Shown in pieces: positions 23,670 to 32,974 of a stretch of DNA of 64,000 bases; within the stretch, counting starts at the first letter, position 1; each line of letters opens with the position of its first letter. This DNA is from an uncultured Prevotella sp. (GTDB lineage Bacteria > Bacteroidota > Bacteroidia > Bacteroidales > Bacteroidaceae), in the NCBI GenBank assembly GCA_900550035.1, contig URQS01000012.1, positions 4,050-68,049 on the forward strand, in the 5' to 3' direction. Both the position numbers and the translations under genes were made by a program. A model generated the notes under the pieces. The model worked only from the letters and a program-made list of their open reading frames with translations, was not told the origin of the DNA and made no database searches.

Positions 23670-25241
23670 ATGAATCATCTGCTTACCATCGACCCTACGC
23701 TTATCGACTGGTCGCGTGCCCAATTTGCGCTTACAGCCATCTATCATTGGCTGTTTGTGCCACTCACGCTGGGACTTGCCGTAATAATGGGCATTATCGA
23801 GACTATCTATTATCGCACCGGCAAGGCCTTCTGGCTGGAGGCTTCCAAGTTCTGGCAGCGTCTGTTTGGTGTCAACTTTGCTATGGGTGTTGCCACGGGC
23901 ATCATTCTTGAGTTTGAGTTTGGCACCAACTGGAGCAACTATTCTTGGTTTGTTGGCGACATATTCGGTGCTCCACTTGCCGTTGAGGGCATTGTGGCAT
24001 TCTTTATGGAGAGCACATTCGTGGCAGTCATGTTCTTCGGATGGCAGAAGGTGTCGCGCGGATTCCATCTTGCCTCAACATGGCTCACGGGCATAGGAGC
24101 CACTATTTCGGCTTGGTGGATTCTCGTTGCCAATTCGTGGATGCAGTATCCCGTAGGTTGCGAGTTCAATCCTGATACCGTACGCAATGAGATGACGAGC
24201 TTTGCCGAAGTGGCGTTGTCGCCCATGGCAATAGACAAGTTTTTCCATACGGTCATATCGTCGTGGATAGTAGGTGCAGTGTTTGTGTGTGCAGTCAGTT
24301 GCTGGTATCTGTTGCGGGGGCGTGAGCAGCAGCTTGCCCGCCAGAGCATCAAGATTGCAAGCATCGTGGGCATAGTAGCCTCGCTGCTGGCAATACATAC
24401 GGGCCATTCGTCGGCTGTGAAGGTGGCAGAGGTGCAACCTATGAAACTTGCTGCTATGGAGGGACTGTACGATGGAGGCAATGGTGTAGGGCTGACCATG
24501 GTGGCAGCCATCAATCCATTCTCACAGCCCGATTATGCCAAGGGTGGTGAGGCTCCGTTGCGCATAGCTATGCCTGGTGGATTGTCGCTGCTTGCTACAA
24601 GTACGCTCGACGGTTATGTTCCAGGCGTAAACGATATACTCAATGGATACACACGCCCCGACGGAAAGCGCGAACTATCGGCTGAAGAGAAGATGCTGCG
24701 TGGACGCAATGCTATAACGGCTCTTGCCGAATACCGCAAGCTGAAGGCTGCCGATGCCAACGACAAGCGCCTGCCCCAACTGGCCCGTCAGTTGCAGAAG
24801 GATATGCCTTATTTCGGATATGGCTACATAAAGGACCGTGCCGAACTTGTGCCTTACATTCCCGTCAATTTCTATGCTTTCCGCGTCATGGTTGGTGTGG
24901 GCATGTTGCTGCTGCTTTTCTTCCTCATCATAGGTCATGTATCGTGGCGTCAGGACATCACCAAGCGTGGACGTTGGTTATGGATGGCTGCCTTGCTTAT
25001 GCTTCCGCTTGCATATATAGCGAGCGAAGCAGGATGGATAGTGGCAGAACTCGGTCGTCAGCCATGGGCTATTCAGGACATGTTGCCTACTGTAGCAGCC
25101 GTATCCGACCTTAAGTCGGGCAGCGTAGCGCTTACGTTCTTCATCTTCCTCATTCTGTTCACGCTCCTGCTCATTGCCGAGATAAGGATTATGTGCCGTG
25201 TGATAAAGAACTATAAGCCGCAAATCGAATCGGCTGATTAA
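23670..25241 (+). CDS. cydA: Cytochrome bd quinol oxidase subunit I
   Basis: CydA oxidises quinol and carries haems b558, b595 and d in the inner membrane, reducing oxygen with high affinity. The 523 residues show the N-terminal helix with a haem-ligand His (ALTAIYHWLFVPLTLGLAVI), EFEFGTNWSNYSWFVGDIFG, a second ligand region (DKFFHTVISSW), the quinol-binding Q-loop region, and FRVMVGVGM with the haem b558 methionine. The C-terminal GRQPWAIQDMLPT is conserved. It lies in the operon DUF4492-cydA-cydB, pointing to life at low oxygen. Confidence 0.95.
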   Translation: MNHLLTIDPTLIDWSRAQFALTAIYHWLFVPLTLGLAVIMGIIETIYYRTGKAFWLEASKFWQRLFGVNFAMGVATGIILEFEFGTNWSNYSWFVGDIFGAPLAVEGIVAFFMESTFVAVMFFGWQKVSRGFHLASTWLTGIGATISAWWILVANSWMQYPVGCEFNPDTVRNEMTSFAEVALSPMAIDKFFHTVISSWIVGAVFVCAVSCWYLLRGREQQLARQSIKIASIVGIVASLLAIHTGHSSAVKVAEVQPMKLAAMEGLYDGGNGVGLTMVAAINPFSQPDYAKGGEAPLRIAMPGGLSLLATSTLDGYVPGVNDILNGYTRPDGKRELSAEEKMLRGRNAITALAEYRKLKAADANDKRLPQLARQLQKDMPYFGYGYIKDRAELVPYIPVNFYAFRVMVGVGMLLLLFFLIIGHVSWRQDITKRGRWLWMAALLMLPLAYIASEAGWIVAELGRQPWAIQDMLPTVAAVSDLKSGSVALTFFIFLILFTLLLIAEIRIMCRVIKNYKPQIESAD

Positions 25242-25296
25242 ATTCAATACTCAGCATTTAACATTCAACATTCAACACTCAACATTCAACATTCTT

Positions 25297-26400
25297 ATGA
25301 GCTATACATTTCTTCAACAATACTGGTGGTTTGTAGTGTCGCTGCTCGGCGCATTGCTCGTGTTTCTGCTCTTCGTTCAGGGTGCCAACTCGCTTGTGTA
25401 CAGTCTTGGTCGCACAGAGGAGGGACAATTGAAGGTGATAGAATCCACCGGTCGCAAGTGGGAGATAACCTTCACCACACTCGTAACATTCGGCGGAGCC
25501 TTCTTCGCCTCGTTCCCATTGTTCTACAGTACCAGCTTTGGCGGAGCCTACTGGCTGTGGATGATAATACTCTTCTCGTTTGTGCTGCAGGCGGTGAGCT
25601 ATGAGTTCCAGCATCGCAAGGGCAATCTGCTCGGCACTCGCACCTATCGTTGGTTTCTTGTATTGAACGGCATTGTAGGCCCGCTATTGTTGGGTGGGGC
25701 AGTAGCCACATTCTTCGACGGTTCCAACTTCATTGTCGAGAAGGCATCGCTTACAGACATTGGTGCTCCCGTCATAAGCCGTTGGGCTAATGCTTCGGCA
25801 GGACTTGACGCTCTGCTTGATCCATGGAATCTTGTATTCGGATTTGCTGTGATGTTCTTGGCACGTATGCTTGGCATACTGTATATAATGAATAATGTGG
25901 ACGATGAGGACATTCGCTCGCGTGGCTCTGTAAGACTCATTGGTTGCACGGTGCCGTTCCTCGTGTTGTTTCTGGCGTTCTTTGTGCGTACATTGCTCAA
26001 GGACGGCTATGCAGTCGACCCGGCTACGGGACTGGTGTTTATGCAACCGATGAAGTATCTGCACAACTATCTCGACATTTGGCCCTTGGCTGTGCTCACC
26101 GTTATAGGCGTTGTGCTGTTGCTTTATGGCGTAGTGCGCACCATTCTCAGCTCTACATATATACGTGGTATATGGCCTGCTGGAATAGGCGTAGTGCTTG
26201 TAGTGCTGTCGCTGTTGCTTGTGGCAGGGTGGGGCGACACCGCCTATTATCCCTCAAATGCCGATCTGCAATGTTCGTTGACAATAGCCAACAGTTGCAG
26301 TAGCGAGTTCACGCTGCGCACCATGTTTTACGTCTCACTGCTCGTGCCCTTCGTGTTCGGCTACATAGCCTACGTGTGGCGCGTGATGGACAGAAAATAA
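25297..26400 (+). CDS. cydB: Cytochrome bd quinol oxidase subunit II
   Basis: The 367-residue protein has about nine membrane helices and the CydB layout, starting FLQQYWWFVVSLLGALLVFL and including GRKWEITFTTLVTFGGAFFA, WRKYWLW-like aromatic clusters, and a final SCSSEFTLRTMFYVSLLVPF. It forms the heterodimer with CydA. The 55-bp spacer before it is made of repeats of attcaacattcaac. The gene ends at a strong terminator at 26411. Confidence 0.94.
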   Translation: MSYTFLQQYWWFVVSLLGALLVFLLFVQGANSLVYSLGRTEEGQLKVIESTGRKWEITFTTLVTFGGAFFASFPLFYSTSFGGAYWLWMIILFSFVLQAVSYEFQHRKGNLLGTRTYRWFLVLNGIVGPLLLGGAVATFFDGSNFIVEKASLTDIGAPVISRWANASAGLDALLDPWNLVFGFAVMFLARMLGILYIMNNVDDEDIRSRGSVRLIGCTVPFLVLFLAFFVRTLLKDGYAVDPATGLVFMQPMKYLHNYLDIWPLAVLTVIGVVLLLYGVVRTILSSTYIRGIWPAGIGVVLVVLSLLLVAGWGDTAYYPSNADLQCSLTIANSCSSEFTLRTMFYVSLLVPFVFGYIAYVWRVMDRK

Positions 26401-26410
26401 AAATAGATAA

Positions 26411-26479
26411 GGGACAAAGCTGCAATATCAATGCCTATAATTTTAGGCAATGTTGATATTGCGGCTTTGCCCCTTTTTA
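26411..26479 (+). terminator. Intrinsic terminator of the cydAB operon
   Basis: A long stem (gggacaaagctgcaatatca region with its complement ending gcggctttgccc) is followed by ctttttat. It lies 10 bp after cydB. Confidence 0.85.
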
Positions 26480-26501
26480 TTGATATTATTTCAGCTCTTG
26501 C

Positions 26502-27467
26502 TTAATGGTTTAAGGTTCCGGTGTTTACAACGGGCTGAGCCGAATCGTCACCACAAAGCACTACGAGCAGGTTGCTCACCATGGCAGCCTTCTTGTCGTC
26601 GTCGAGTTCGACAATATCCTCGCTACTCAGTTTGTCGAGAGCCATCTTAACCATCGATACAGCACCCTCCACAATCTTCTCGCGAGCTGAGATGATAGCG
26701 TCTGCCTGCTGGCGACGAAGCATAACGGCAGCAATCTCTGGAGCATAAGCCAGATAGTTGATGCGAGCCTCTACCACTTCTATTCCAGCCATGCTCAGTC
26801 GTTCGTCAAGCTTTTCCTCAAGTTGCTTGTTTATCTCGTCGGCACCGTCGCGCAGGGTAAGCTCCTTGTTGCCCGACTCATTATTGTCGTAAGCATAGAG
26901 TCCTGCTACCTGACGAAGTGCGGCATCGCTCTGTGTCTTGACGAATTTCTCGAATGCGCGCATCACGTTCGACACGTTAGTGCCAACTTGCTGTGCCGCT
27001 CCGCTCTGTGCCATTGTCTGCGAATCGATTTCAAACATTGCTTTATAGGTGTCCTTTATTTTCCACACAAGCACCAAGCCTATCATCACTGGGTTGCCTG
27101 TCTTGTCGTTAACCTTTATAGGTTCGGCATCGAGGTTGCGCGCACGCAACGACAACTTCTTGGTATTGATAAACGGATTGACCCACGAATAGCCCACCTT
27201 TGTAAAGGTTCCTTTATATTTTCCGAAGAACATCATTACACGTGCCTCGCCTGGCTCAAGCATAACAAAGCCGCCCCAAACAAAGAATGTAGACACAAGC
27301 ACTACTGCACCTATACCTATAAGCAGCCACATCAACACCTCATTAGGCTCCTGAAGTATGCCCAATACTATCAATGCTATACTTAACAACGTCAACAGAA
27401 TGTTGGCAAATAGCATCAGGAAGCCACCAAGCGTAGCACCTTTAAACTGAAATTCCTTGTTCTCCAT
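26502..27467 (-). CDS. SPFH/band-7 domain membrane protein
   Basis: The 321-residue protein has two N-terminal membrane helices (GFLMLFANILLTLLSIALIV and MWLLIGIGAVVLVSTFFVWG). A stomatin/prohibitin-type SPFH domain follows (MLEPGEARVMMFFGKYKGTF, NPVMIGLVLVWKIKDTYKAM), then a helical region with ARINYLAYAPEIAAVMLRRQ, typical of band-7 oligomers. Such proteins form membrane microdomain scaffolds or modulate proteases; a specific role cannot be assigned. No NfeD-like partner is beside it. A TACATTTG box at 27528-27535 gives a promoter. It is convergent with cydB. Confidence 0.87.
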   Translation of the reverse strand: MENKEFQFKGATLGGFLMLFANILLTLLSIALIVLGILQEPNEVLMWLLIGIGAVVLVSTFFVWGGFVMLEPGEARVMMFFGKYKGTFTKVGYSWVNPFINTKKLSLRARNLDAEPIKVNDKTGNPVMIGLVLVWKIKDTYKAMFEIDSQTMAQSGAAQQVGTNVSNVMRAFEKFVKTQSDAALRQVAGLYAYDNNESGNKELTLRDGADEINKQLEEKLDERLSMAGIEVVEARINYLAYAPEIAAVMLRRQQADAIISAREKIVEGAVSMVKMALDKLSSEDIVELDDDKKAAMVSNLLVVLCGDDSAQPVVNTGTLNH

Positions 27468-27527
27468 AATTGTTGTTTTTTATTATTAGATATTGTACAA
27501 ATGATTAATTACATCGTTTAAACATTA

Positions 27528-27535
27528 CAAATGTA
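27528..27535 (-). promoter_or_regulatory. Promoter -7 box TACATTTG for the SPFH gene
   Basis: The minus strand reads TACATTTG, 61 bp upstream of the SPFH start. Confidence 0.5.
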
Positions 27536-27649
27536 AAGAAAAGAAACGATATAACAATAAAAATCATAGTTTTTCTTATATGTTTAACACATTCTACAAA
27601 CAACATACCTTCTTAAACATTATGTAATATTATTGCAACAAGCCTTGTC

Positions 27650-27657
27650 TACCTTTG
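27650..27657 (+). promoter_or_regulatory. Promoter -7 box TACCTTTG of the phosphatase-receptor operon
   Basis: TACCTTTG followed by gcaccg lies 52 bp before the metallophosphatase start and is the only clear promoter box of the three-gene operon. Confidence 0.6.
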
Positions 27658-27708
27658 CACCGTGAAAGATAACAAAACAGATATAACATATTATAAAAGT
27701 ATTACAGA

Positions 27709-28677
27709 ATGAATTTATTTAAGACTCTCGGTAGACGTACAGCTATCGTTCTTGCAGCGACCTTCATGTTGCTTGGCTGCTTGCAGTTGCAAGCACAAAC
27801 CCCAAAGGAATGGAAACAACTTAAGGGCGACGTTACACTTTACATGGCAAACGACCTTGGACGCAACGGTTATTACGACCAGAAGCCTATAGCCGAACTT
27901 ATGGGACATATGGCAGAGACTACGGGTATGAAGTGTGTGCTTGCTGTTGGTGACATACATCATTTCAACGGTGTAGCTTCTGTCAACGACCCATTGTGGA
28001 CAACCAACTATGAGCAGGTGTATTCGCATCCCGAACTGATGCTCGACTGGTTTCCAGTGCTTGGCAACCATGAATACAGAGGCAACACACAGGCTGTGCT
28101 CGACTATGGCAAGGTGAGCCGCCGCTGGATGATGCCAGCCCGCTATTATACTAAGGTGTTTGAGAGCAAGGGCACAACAATCCGCATCGTATTCCTCGAC
28201 ACGACTCCACTTATCGACCGCTATCGTGAGAACATCACTAAATATCCCGATGCTTGCAAGCAAGACCCGCAGGCACAGCTCGACTGGCTCGACCGCACAT
28301 TGAAGTCGGCTAAGGAGGATTGGATAGTTGTGGTAGGACACCATCCTATCTATGCCTATACCACAAAGGCCGAATACGAGCGCACCGACATGCAGAAGAA
28401 TGTGATGCCTATCTTGCACAAATATAACAATGTGGCTATATATGCTTGCGGACACATTCACAACTTCCAGCACATACGCATGCCCAACGACAATATTGAC
28501 TACGTTGTCAATTCATCTGCCTCGTTGGCTCGCTCCGTGAAGGAAACCACGGGAACCGTGTTCTGTTCGTCGGCTGACGGATTCTCTATCATCTCTGCCA
28601 CAAAGGATAAGTTGAGAATGTCGATGATTGACAAGGACGGAAAGGTGATACATACCATTGAAAAGCTTAAGAAATAA
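27709..28677 (+). CDS. Secreted metallophosphoesterase, acid-phosphatase (TRAP)-like
   Basis: The 322-residue protein has a signal peptide (AIVLAATFMLLGCLQLQAQ); a Cys within it could also act as a lipobox. Calcineurin-type motifs are D49 in YMANDLGRNG, GDIHHF from 81, GNHEY from 119, VGHHPIY and CGHIHNFQ. The order and spacing are closest to tartrate-resistant acid phosphatases. In those enzymes the second motif is GDNFY, with the Tyr binding ferric iron; here the equivalent residue is H85, so the metal centre is probably not of the purple type. It should release phosphate from organic phosphates outside the cytosol. A TonB receptor and a lipoprotein follow in the same operon. Confidence 0.85.
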   Translation: MNLFKTLGRRTAIVLAATFMLLGCLQLQAQTPKEWKQLKGDVTLYMANDLGRNGYYDQKPIAELMGHMAETTGMKCVLAVGDIHHFNGVASVNDPLWTTNYEQVYSHPELMLDWFPVLGNHEYRGNTQAVLDYGKVSRRWMMPARYYTKVFESKGTTIRIVFLDTTPLIDRYRENITKYPDACKQDPQAQLDWLDRTLKSAKEDWIVVVGHHPIYAYTTKAEYERTDMQKNVMPILHKYNNVAIYACGHIHNFQHIRMPNDNIDYVVNSSASLARSVKETTGTVFCSSADGFSIISATKDKLRMSMIDKDGKVIHTIEKLKK

Positions 28678-28710
28678 AAGCCTCAACGACTCCATAATAT
28701 AATAACAGAT

Positions 28711-31497
28711 ATGAAACAATTTCTATTAAGTGTAGCCCTTATTGCTGCCTCATCAACTGTGGCCTCTGCCCATACCCTTGACGGCATTGTCAAGGACAAT
28801 CGTACGGGTGAGCCTCTTATTGGCTCGGTGATAGAGGTGAAGGAGTTGCCAAGTGTCAAGACAACCACTGGTCTTGACGGTTCGTTCACTTTGCACGAGT
28901 TGCCCGACAAGGGTCGATACACACTCGTTGTGAGATACATATCGTATAAGACACGAGAAATTCCGGTTGAGGTTTCTGACAAGGGCATTGTTAATATTAC
29001 TCTTGATGAGGACTCGCACGAACTTGGTGAGGTGGTCATTAAAGGATATAAGGAATATCACTCCGACCGTAGCGCTATAGACATGGAGAAGACTGCTGGC
29101 AACGTGCTTAATGTGATGAGCCAGCAAAGCATACAGCTCTCGCCCGACGTGAATGTGGCAACCGTACTGCAACGTGTGTCGGGTGTTACTATGGAGCGTG
29201 ATGCCTCGGGCGAAGCATCATACGCCATACTGCGAGGCATGGACAAGCGCTACAACTATACGCTCGTGAATGGTGTGAAGATACCAAGTCCTGACGACAA
29301 GAACCGCTATATTCCACTCAATATTTTCCCGTCCGACCTTATGGACCGACTCGTTGTGTCCAAATCATTAACCGCCGATATGGAGGGCGATGCAGCAGGT
29401 GGCGTTGTGGATATGGTGATGAAGGATGCACCATCACACTTTCAGATTCAAGCCAATGCAGCAGTGGGCACAAGTGACTACTTCTGGAAGGACGGCCGCG
29501 ACTATCTGTCCTCTAATCGCCGCGACTATACACACAAAGCACCATACGAAGTCAATGGTGCCAATTATAAAGCTATGACATCCGATTTCGCTGGCGGACC
29601 TACACAAATAAGTAGCCATTCGATGCCAGCACCCAACTTTATTGGTGGACTTTCGATAGGCAACCGCTTCTGGAATGACCGCATTGGCGTTATGGTAGCA
29701 GGTAGCATTCAGAACATCTTCCGCGGAACTGAGCGCACATACAACTCTGTAAAGATGGCTTCGGGCGAGCAGGCTATGTACATCTACTCGCTTCAGCACC
29801 GCTATTATTCTATACACGATCTGACGGCTGGCGTTCATGCCAAGGTAGACTTGCAGTTGGAGAACAACAAATTTGAGTGGTACAACATGTATGTGCGCAC
29901 CAACTCGAAGGGTGTGCGTTATAACAACTCTATCAATACGGAGTATATCTCCAGCGACAGTTACACACAGGACGACGAGACACGCTCGCTGTCACAGACG
30001 CAAAGCATATTTGCCACACACCTCAAGGGCACTCATCATCTTACGAAAGACTTCACGGTTGACTGGGCAGGCATCTTCTCGCAAGCTAAATCAGAAGACC
30101 CAGACCGAGTGTATCTTAGTCTGACCAATACTGTTCAGTCGGCAGATGGTGTAGACGGTTCGCTTTGGAGTGGCAGCAAGAACATCCTGAAGACGCTGCC
30201 TAAGAATATGGAGCGACGTTTTCAGCACAACACCGACAAGGATTGGGCTGGATACATCAACCTCGCTTACAATTCACAACTTGGCAACGACGTTAATGCT
30301 TTGTGGAAGGCTGGTGCACAATACCGACGTAAGGAACGTGGCAACAGATACTACTCGTACAACTTCACTCCTACAGATATATCGCAGAAACTCGACGGCA
30401 ACGCTTTCGACCAGTTTGCTTCTATCGACTGGACTTGTAAGACCCCATACTCGCAGGCATCACAGCTCAACTACGACTCGAAGGAACACATAGGCGCTGC
30501 CTACATCATGACAATTCTTAAGAACAGATGGGGCGAACTGAACGCTGGCTTGCGTGCCGAGCATACCAACCAGATATACACTATGCTGCAGAAGTTCCGC
30601 AACATGGGACAGGTAGGCGAGCAAAGCTATTTGGACTGGTTGCCATCGGCATCGCTCAAGTGGACACCGACAAAGAAGATGAACGTGCGCCTTTCGTACT
30701 ATCGCTCTATCAACCGTCCGGGCTTCTACGAGATTGTGCCTTACCAGATTATGGGCGAGGAATATCAGGAGAAGGGTAACCCCAACCTGAAGCGTGCACT
30801 TATCGACAATGTCGACTTGCGTTGGGAGTGGTTCCCGTCGGCTACCGAGCAGGTGTTGGCTGGTGTGTTCTACAAGTATCTGCAAGATCCTATTGAGCAG
30901 GTGTTTGTAGCTGCCGACGGTAAGTTGGGCAGCGGAGCCGATGCTTACTATATGCCCGACAACCTTGGCAATGCCAAAAACTATGGTTTCGAGATTGATG
31001 TAGTGAAGTACATACGCCACTTTGGTATCAAGGCTAACTACACCTACACCCACTCAACTATAACCACCACAAAGCGCGAGTATAAGGAAGGCAGTGCCGA
31101 GTATAAGACTGGTGTAACGCAGACACGTCCGCTTGTAAATCAGGCTCCACACACAGCCAACCTCTCCTTGCTCTACAAGGACACCAACTACGGATGGAAC
31201 GCACAGCTTGCTGCATCCTACACAGGTACAAAGCTTTCACTTGTGTCACCGTTTAAGGATGCCGACCAGTGGGACAAGGCTATGTTCGGACTCGACTTCA
31301 GTATGGAGAAGAAGTTTCCTTGCGGCGTGTCAGTATTCCTGAAGGCAAACAATCTGCTTGACGCAAAGCGCGAGCGCTATCTCAAGACAGTAAACCAGAG
31401 CAACCTCGAATATGAGGGACAACGCTCGGACAAGACTATTGTAGGAACATATAAATATGGTAGAACGTATCTTGTCGGAGTAAGAGTAAAGTTATAA
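28711..31497 (+). CDS. TonB-dependent receptor
   Basis: The 928-residue receptor has a signal peptide (LLSVALIAASSTVASA) and a CarboxypepD_reg-like domain (HTLDGIVKDNRTGEPLIGSV). The plug domain (NVATVLQRVSGVTMERDASG, ASYAILRGMDKRYNYTLVNG) is followed by a 22-strand-type barrel ending in GTYKYGRTYLVGVRVKL. It resembles FecA-like and heme/siderophore-type receptors rather than SusC: no SusD-type gene follows. It lies 33 bp after the phosphatase gene and 14 bp before the beta-helix lipoprotein gene, so a joint uptake task is likely, perhaps of phosphorylated compounds. The ligand is not shown by the sequence. Confidence 0.9.
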   Translation: MKQFLLSVALIAASSTVASAHTLDGIVKDNRTGEPLIGSVIEVKELPSVKTTTGLDGSFTLHELPDKGRYTLVVRYISYKTREIPVEVSDKGIVNITLDEDSHELGEVVIKGYKEYHSDRSAIDMEKTAGNVLNVMSQQSIQLSPDVNVATVLQRVSGVTMERDASGEASYAILRGMDKRYNYTLVNGVKIPSPDDKNRYIPLNIFPSDLMDRLVVSKSLTADMEGDAAGGVVDMVMKDAPSHFQIQANAAVGTSDYFWKDGRDYLSSNRRDYTHKAPYEVNGANYKAMTSDFAGGPTQISSHSMPAPNFIGGLSIGNRFWNDRIGVMVAGSIQNIFRGTERTYNSVKMASGEQAMYIYSLQHRYYSIHDLTAGVHAKVDLQLENNKFEWYNMYVRTNSKGVRYNNSINTEYISSDSYTQDDETRSLSQTQSIFATHLKGTHHLTKDFTVDWAGIFSQAKSEDPDRVYLSLTNTVQSADGVDGSLWSGSKNILKTLPKNMERRFQHNTDKDWAGYINLAYNSQLGNDVNALWKAGAQYRRKERGNRYYSYNFTPTDISQKLDGNAFDQFASIDWTCKTPYSQASQLNYDSKEHIGAAYIMTILKNRWGELNAGLRAEHTNQIYTMLQKFRNMGQVGEQSYLDWLPSASLKWTPTKKMNVRLSYYRSINRPGFYEIVPYQIMGEEYQEKGNPNLKRALIDNVDLRWEWFPSATEQVLAGVFYKYLQDPIEQVFVAADGKLGSGADAYYMPDNLGNAKNYGFEIDVVKYIRHFGIKANYTYTHSTITTTKREYKEGSAEYKTGVTQTRPLVNQAPHTANLSLLYKDTNYGWNAQLAASYTGTKLSLVSPFKDADQWDKAMFGLDFSMEKKFPCGVSVFLKANNLLDAKRERYLKTVNQSNLEYEGQRSDKTIVGTYKYGRTYLVGVRVKL

Positions 31498-31511
31498 TAA
31501 GACAAAACGAT

Positions 31512-32894
31512 ATGAAAAGAAATAACAAAAATATTGCTGCAATGCTTCTTATGGCAGTTGCTGCCTTTGTAGGCTCGTCGTGCGAAAACGACAACATCAA
31601 CCCTTATGAGTATAACAACAATGGCGTCAACCAGAACCAAGGTTCTACTGAGGTGGTCAAGACCAAGACGGCTGAATATCCCGTTGGCTCACTTGTGTGG
31701 ACCAAGGACACTACGCTTACAGAAAGCGTGGAGATACCTGTAGGCACATCGCTATATATTGAACCTGGCGTGACCGTAACTTGCAAGTCGGATGTGCAGG
31801 TGCCTATCGAGATTGTGGTGCTTGGCAATCTATATTGCATGGGAACTGCCGAGCATCCAGTGACATTCACCTCCGACACAAAGAAGACTGAGGACTGGGG
31901 TGGTATCATCTGCGGATACAACAGCCAGGAGGTTGTGCTCAACCATGTAGAGTTAGCGTATGCTGGAGCAACACCTACTGAATCATCCGCATCATTCCAA
32001 AACCACCTCTTCAAGAGCACCATCGACGGTGGTGTGCCTGCCTTCCACTTCTGCAACGTCAACGGCAAGTTTGTAATGGCAAACTGTTTCTTGCACGACA
32101 ACTACAACGACCAGACCTATTTCACGGGCGGTCAGGGTGTGATATACAACTGCATGTTTGCCGACAGCGGCAATGCTACTGACGGTGGTGAGGCTATCAA
32201 CGTGAAGGCGGGCTGCAAACTCGACATTGCCAATAACATCATCTACAACGCTTGCACCAACGCTTTCAAACTGTCAAATGCCGGCAACAGCGAGACGATA
32301 CCGCTCACGCAGCTTACTGCCTACAACAACACTATAGTAAACTGCGGTTGGCGTCGTTCGAAGAACAAGAAGGGCGGAAGCGTCTGGCTTGAAAAGGCTA
32401 TTGCTCCGACATTTGTCAACAATCTTGTATACGACTGCCGATACGGACTGAAGCAACCTAAAAAGGATGGTGCCGACATCGAACACTCCACAGTAGCCCC
32501 AAACTACTATTTCGCTTCTACCGAAACTGGCGTGAAGCAGATGTCGAAGGATGCCGACATGATTGTATGGAACGACAACGACATAAAGAGCAGCGTGGCA
32601 GGACAGCTCAATCCGCTGTTCAAGAACTTCCGGCAGAGCGACAAGATGAACATCAACTGCGAGATTGACGATGTGCAGCAGGGCGCTCCGCTTGCTTTCG
32701 ACCGCTCATGGAATTTCAACCTTCAGCAGGGCAGCCCGGCTCTGTCGGGTGGCGTGACAAGCTTCCTGCGTGTCTTCCCCAATGGCATAGCATTCTTCGG
32801 AATGAAGAAGGTGATGTTCCTCGACAACAGCAACGATCAGAACTACTACTACGCTGCTCCAGCACCAACAACACAGTTCGGTGCAGCGCTGTAA
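31512..32894 (+). CDS. Surface-type lipoprotein with parallel beta-helix
   Basis: The 460-residue protein has a lipoprotein signal with C24 (MAVAAFVGSSCEND) and an Asn-rich linker (NPYEYNNNGVNQNQG). The body shows recurring short-strand repeats with small and Asn residues (GTSLYIEPGVTVTCK, FVMANCFLHDN, GVIYNCMFADSG, LDIANNIIYNACTN, LTAYNNTIVNCGWR, TFVNNLVYDCRYGL), a right-handed parallel beta-helix pattern. Acidic residues after the lipid anchor fit surface export in Bacteroidota. No catalytic residues stand out. It may bind ligand for the receptor upstream. Transcription ends at the hairpin at 32916. Confidence 0.78.
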   Translation: MKRNNKNIAAMLLMAVAAFVGSSCENDNINPYEYNNNGVNQNQGSTEVVKTKTAEYPVGSLVWTKDTTLTESVEIPVGTSLYIEPGVTVTCKSDVQVPIEIVVLGNLYCMGTAEHPVTFTSDTKKTEDWGGIICGYNSQEVVLNHVELAYAGATPTESSASFQNHLFKSTIDGGVPAFHFCNVNGKFVMANCFLHDNYNDQTYFTGGQGVIYNCMFADSGNATDGGEAINVKAGCKLDIANNIIYNACTNAFKLSNAGNSETIPLTQLTAYNNTIVNCGWRRSKNKKGGSVWLEKAIAPTFVNNLVYDCRYGLKQPKKDGADIEHSTVAPNYYFASTETGVKQMSKDADMIVWNDNDIKSSVAGQLNPLFKNFRQSDKMNINCEIDDVQQGAPLAFDRSWNFNLQQGSPALSGGVTSFLRVFPNGIAFFGMKKVMFLDNSNDQNYYYAAPAPTTQFGAAL

Positions 32895-32915
32895 TCAAGC
32901 CTGGTATTAATGCAA

Positions 32916-32970
32916 TTAGGGCTTCTTTGCTCTCCAATAGTCGAATTATGGAGAGCAAAGAAGCCCTAAA
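32916..32970. terminator. Perfect 21-bp hairpin between convergent genes
   Basis: Arms 32916-32936 and 32949-32969 are perfect complements, with a 12-nt loop and a following actttttatt. It can end both the receptor operon (+) and the threonine operon (-). Confidence 0.85.
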
Positions 32971-32974
32971 CTTT

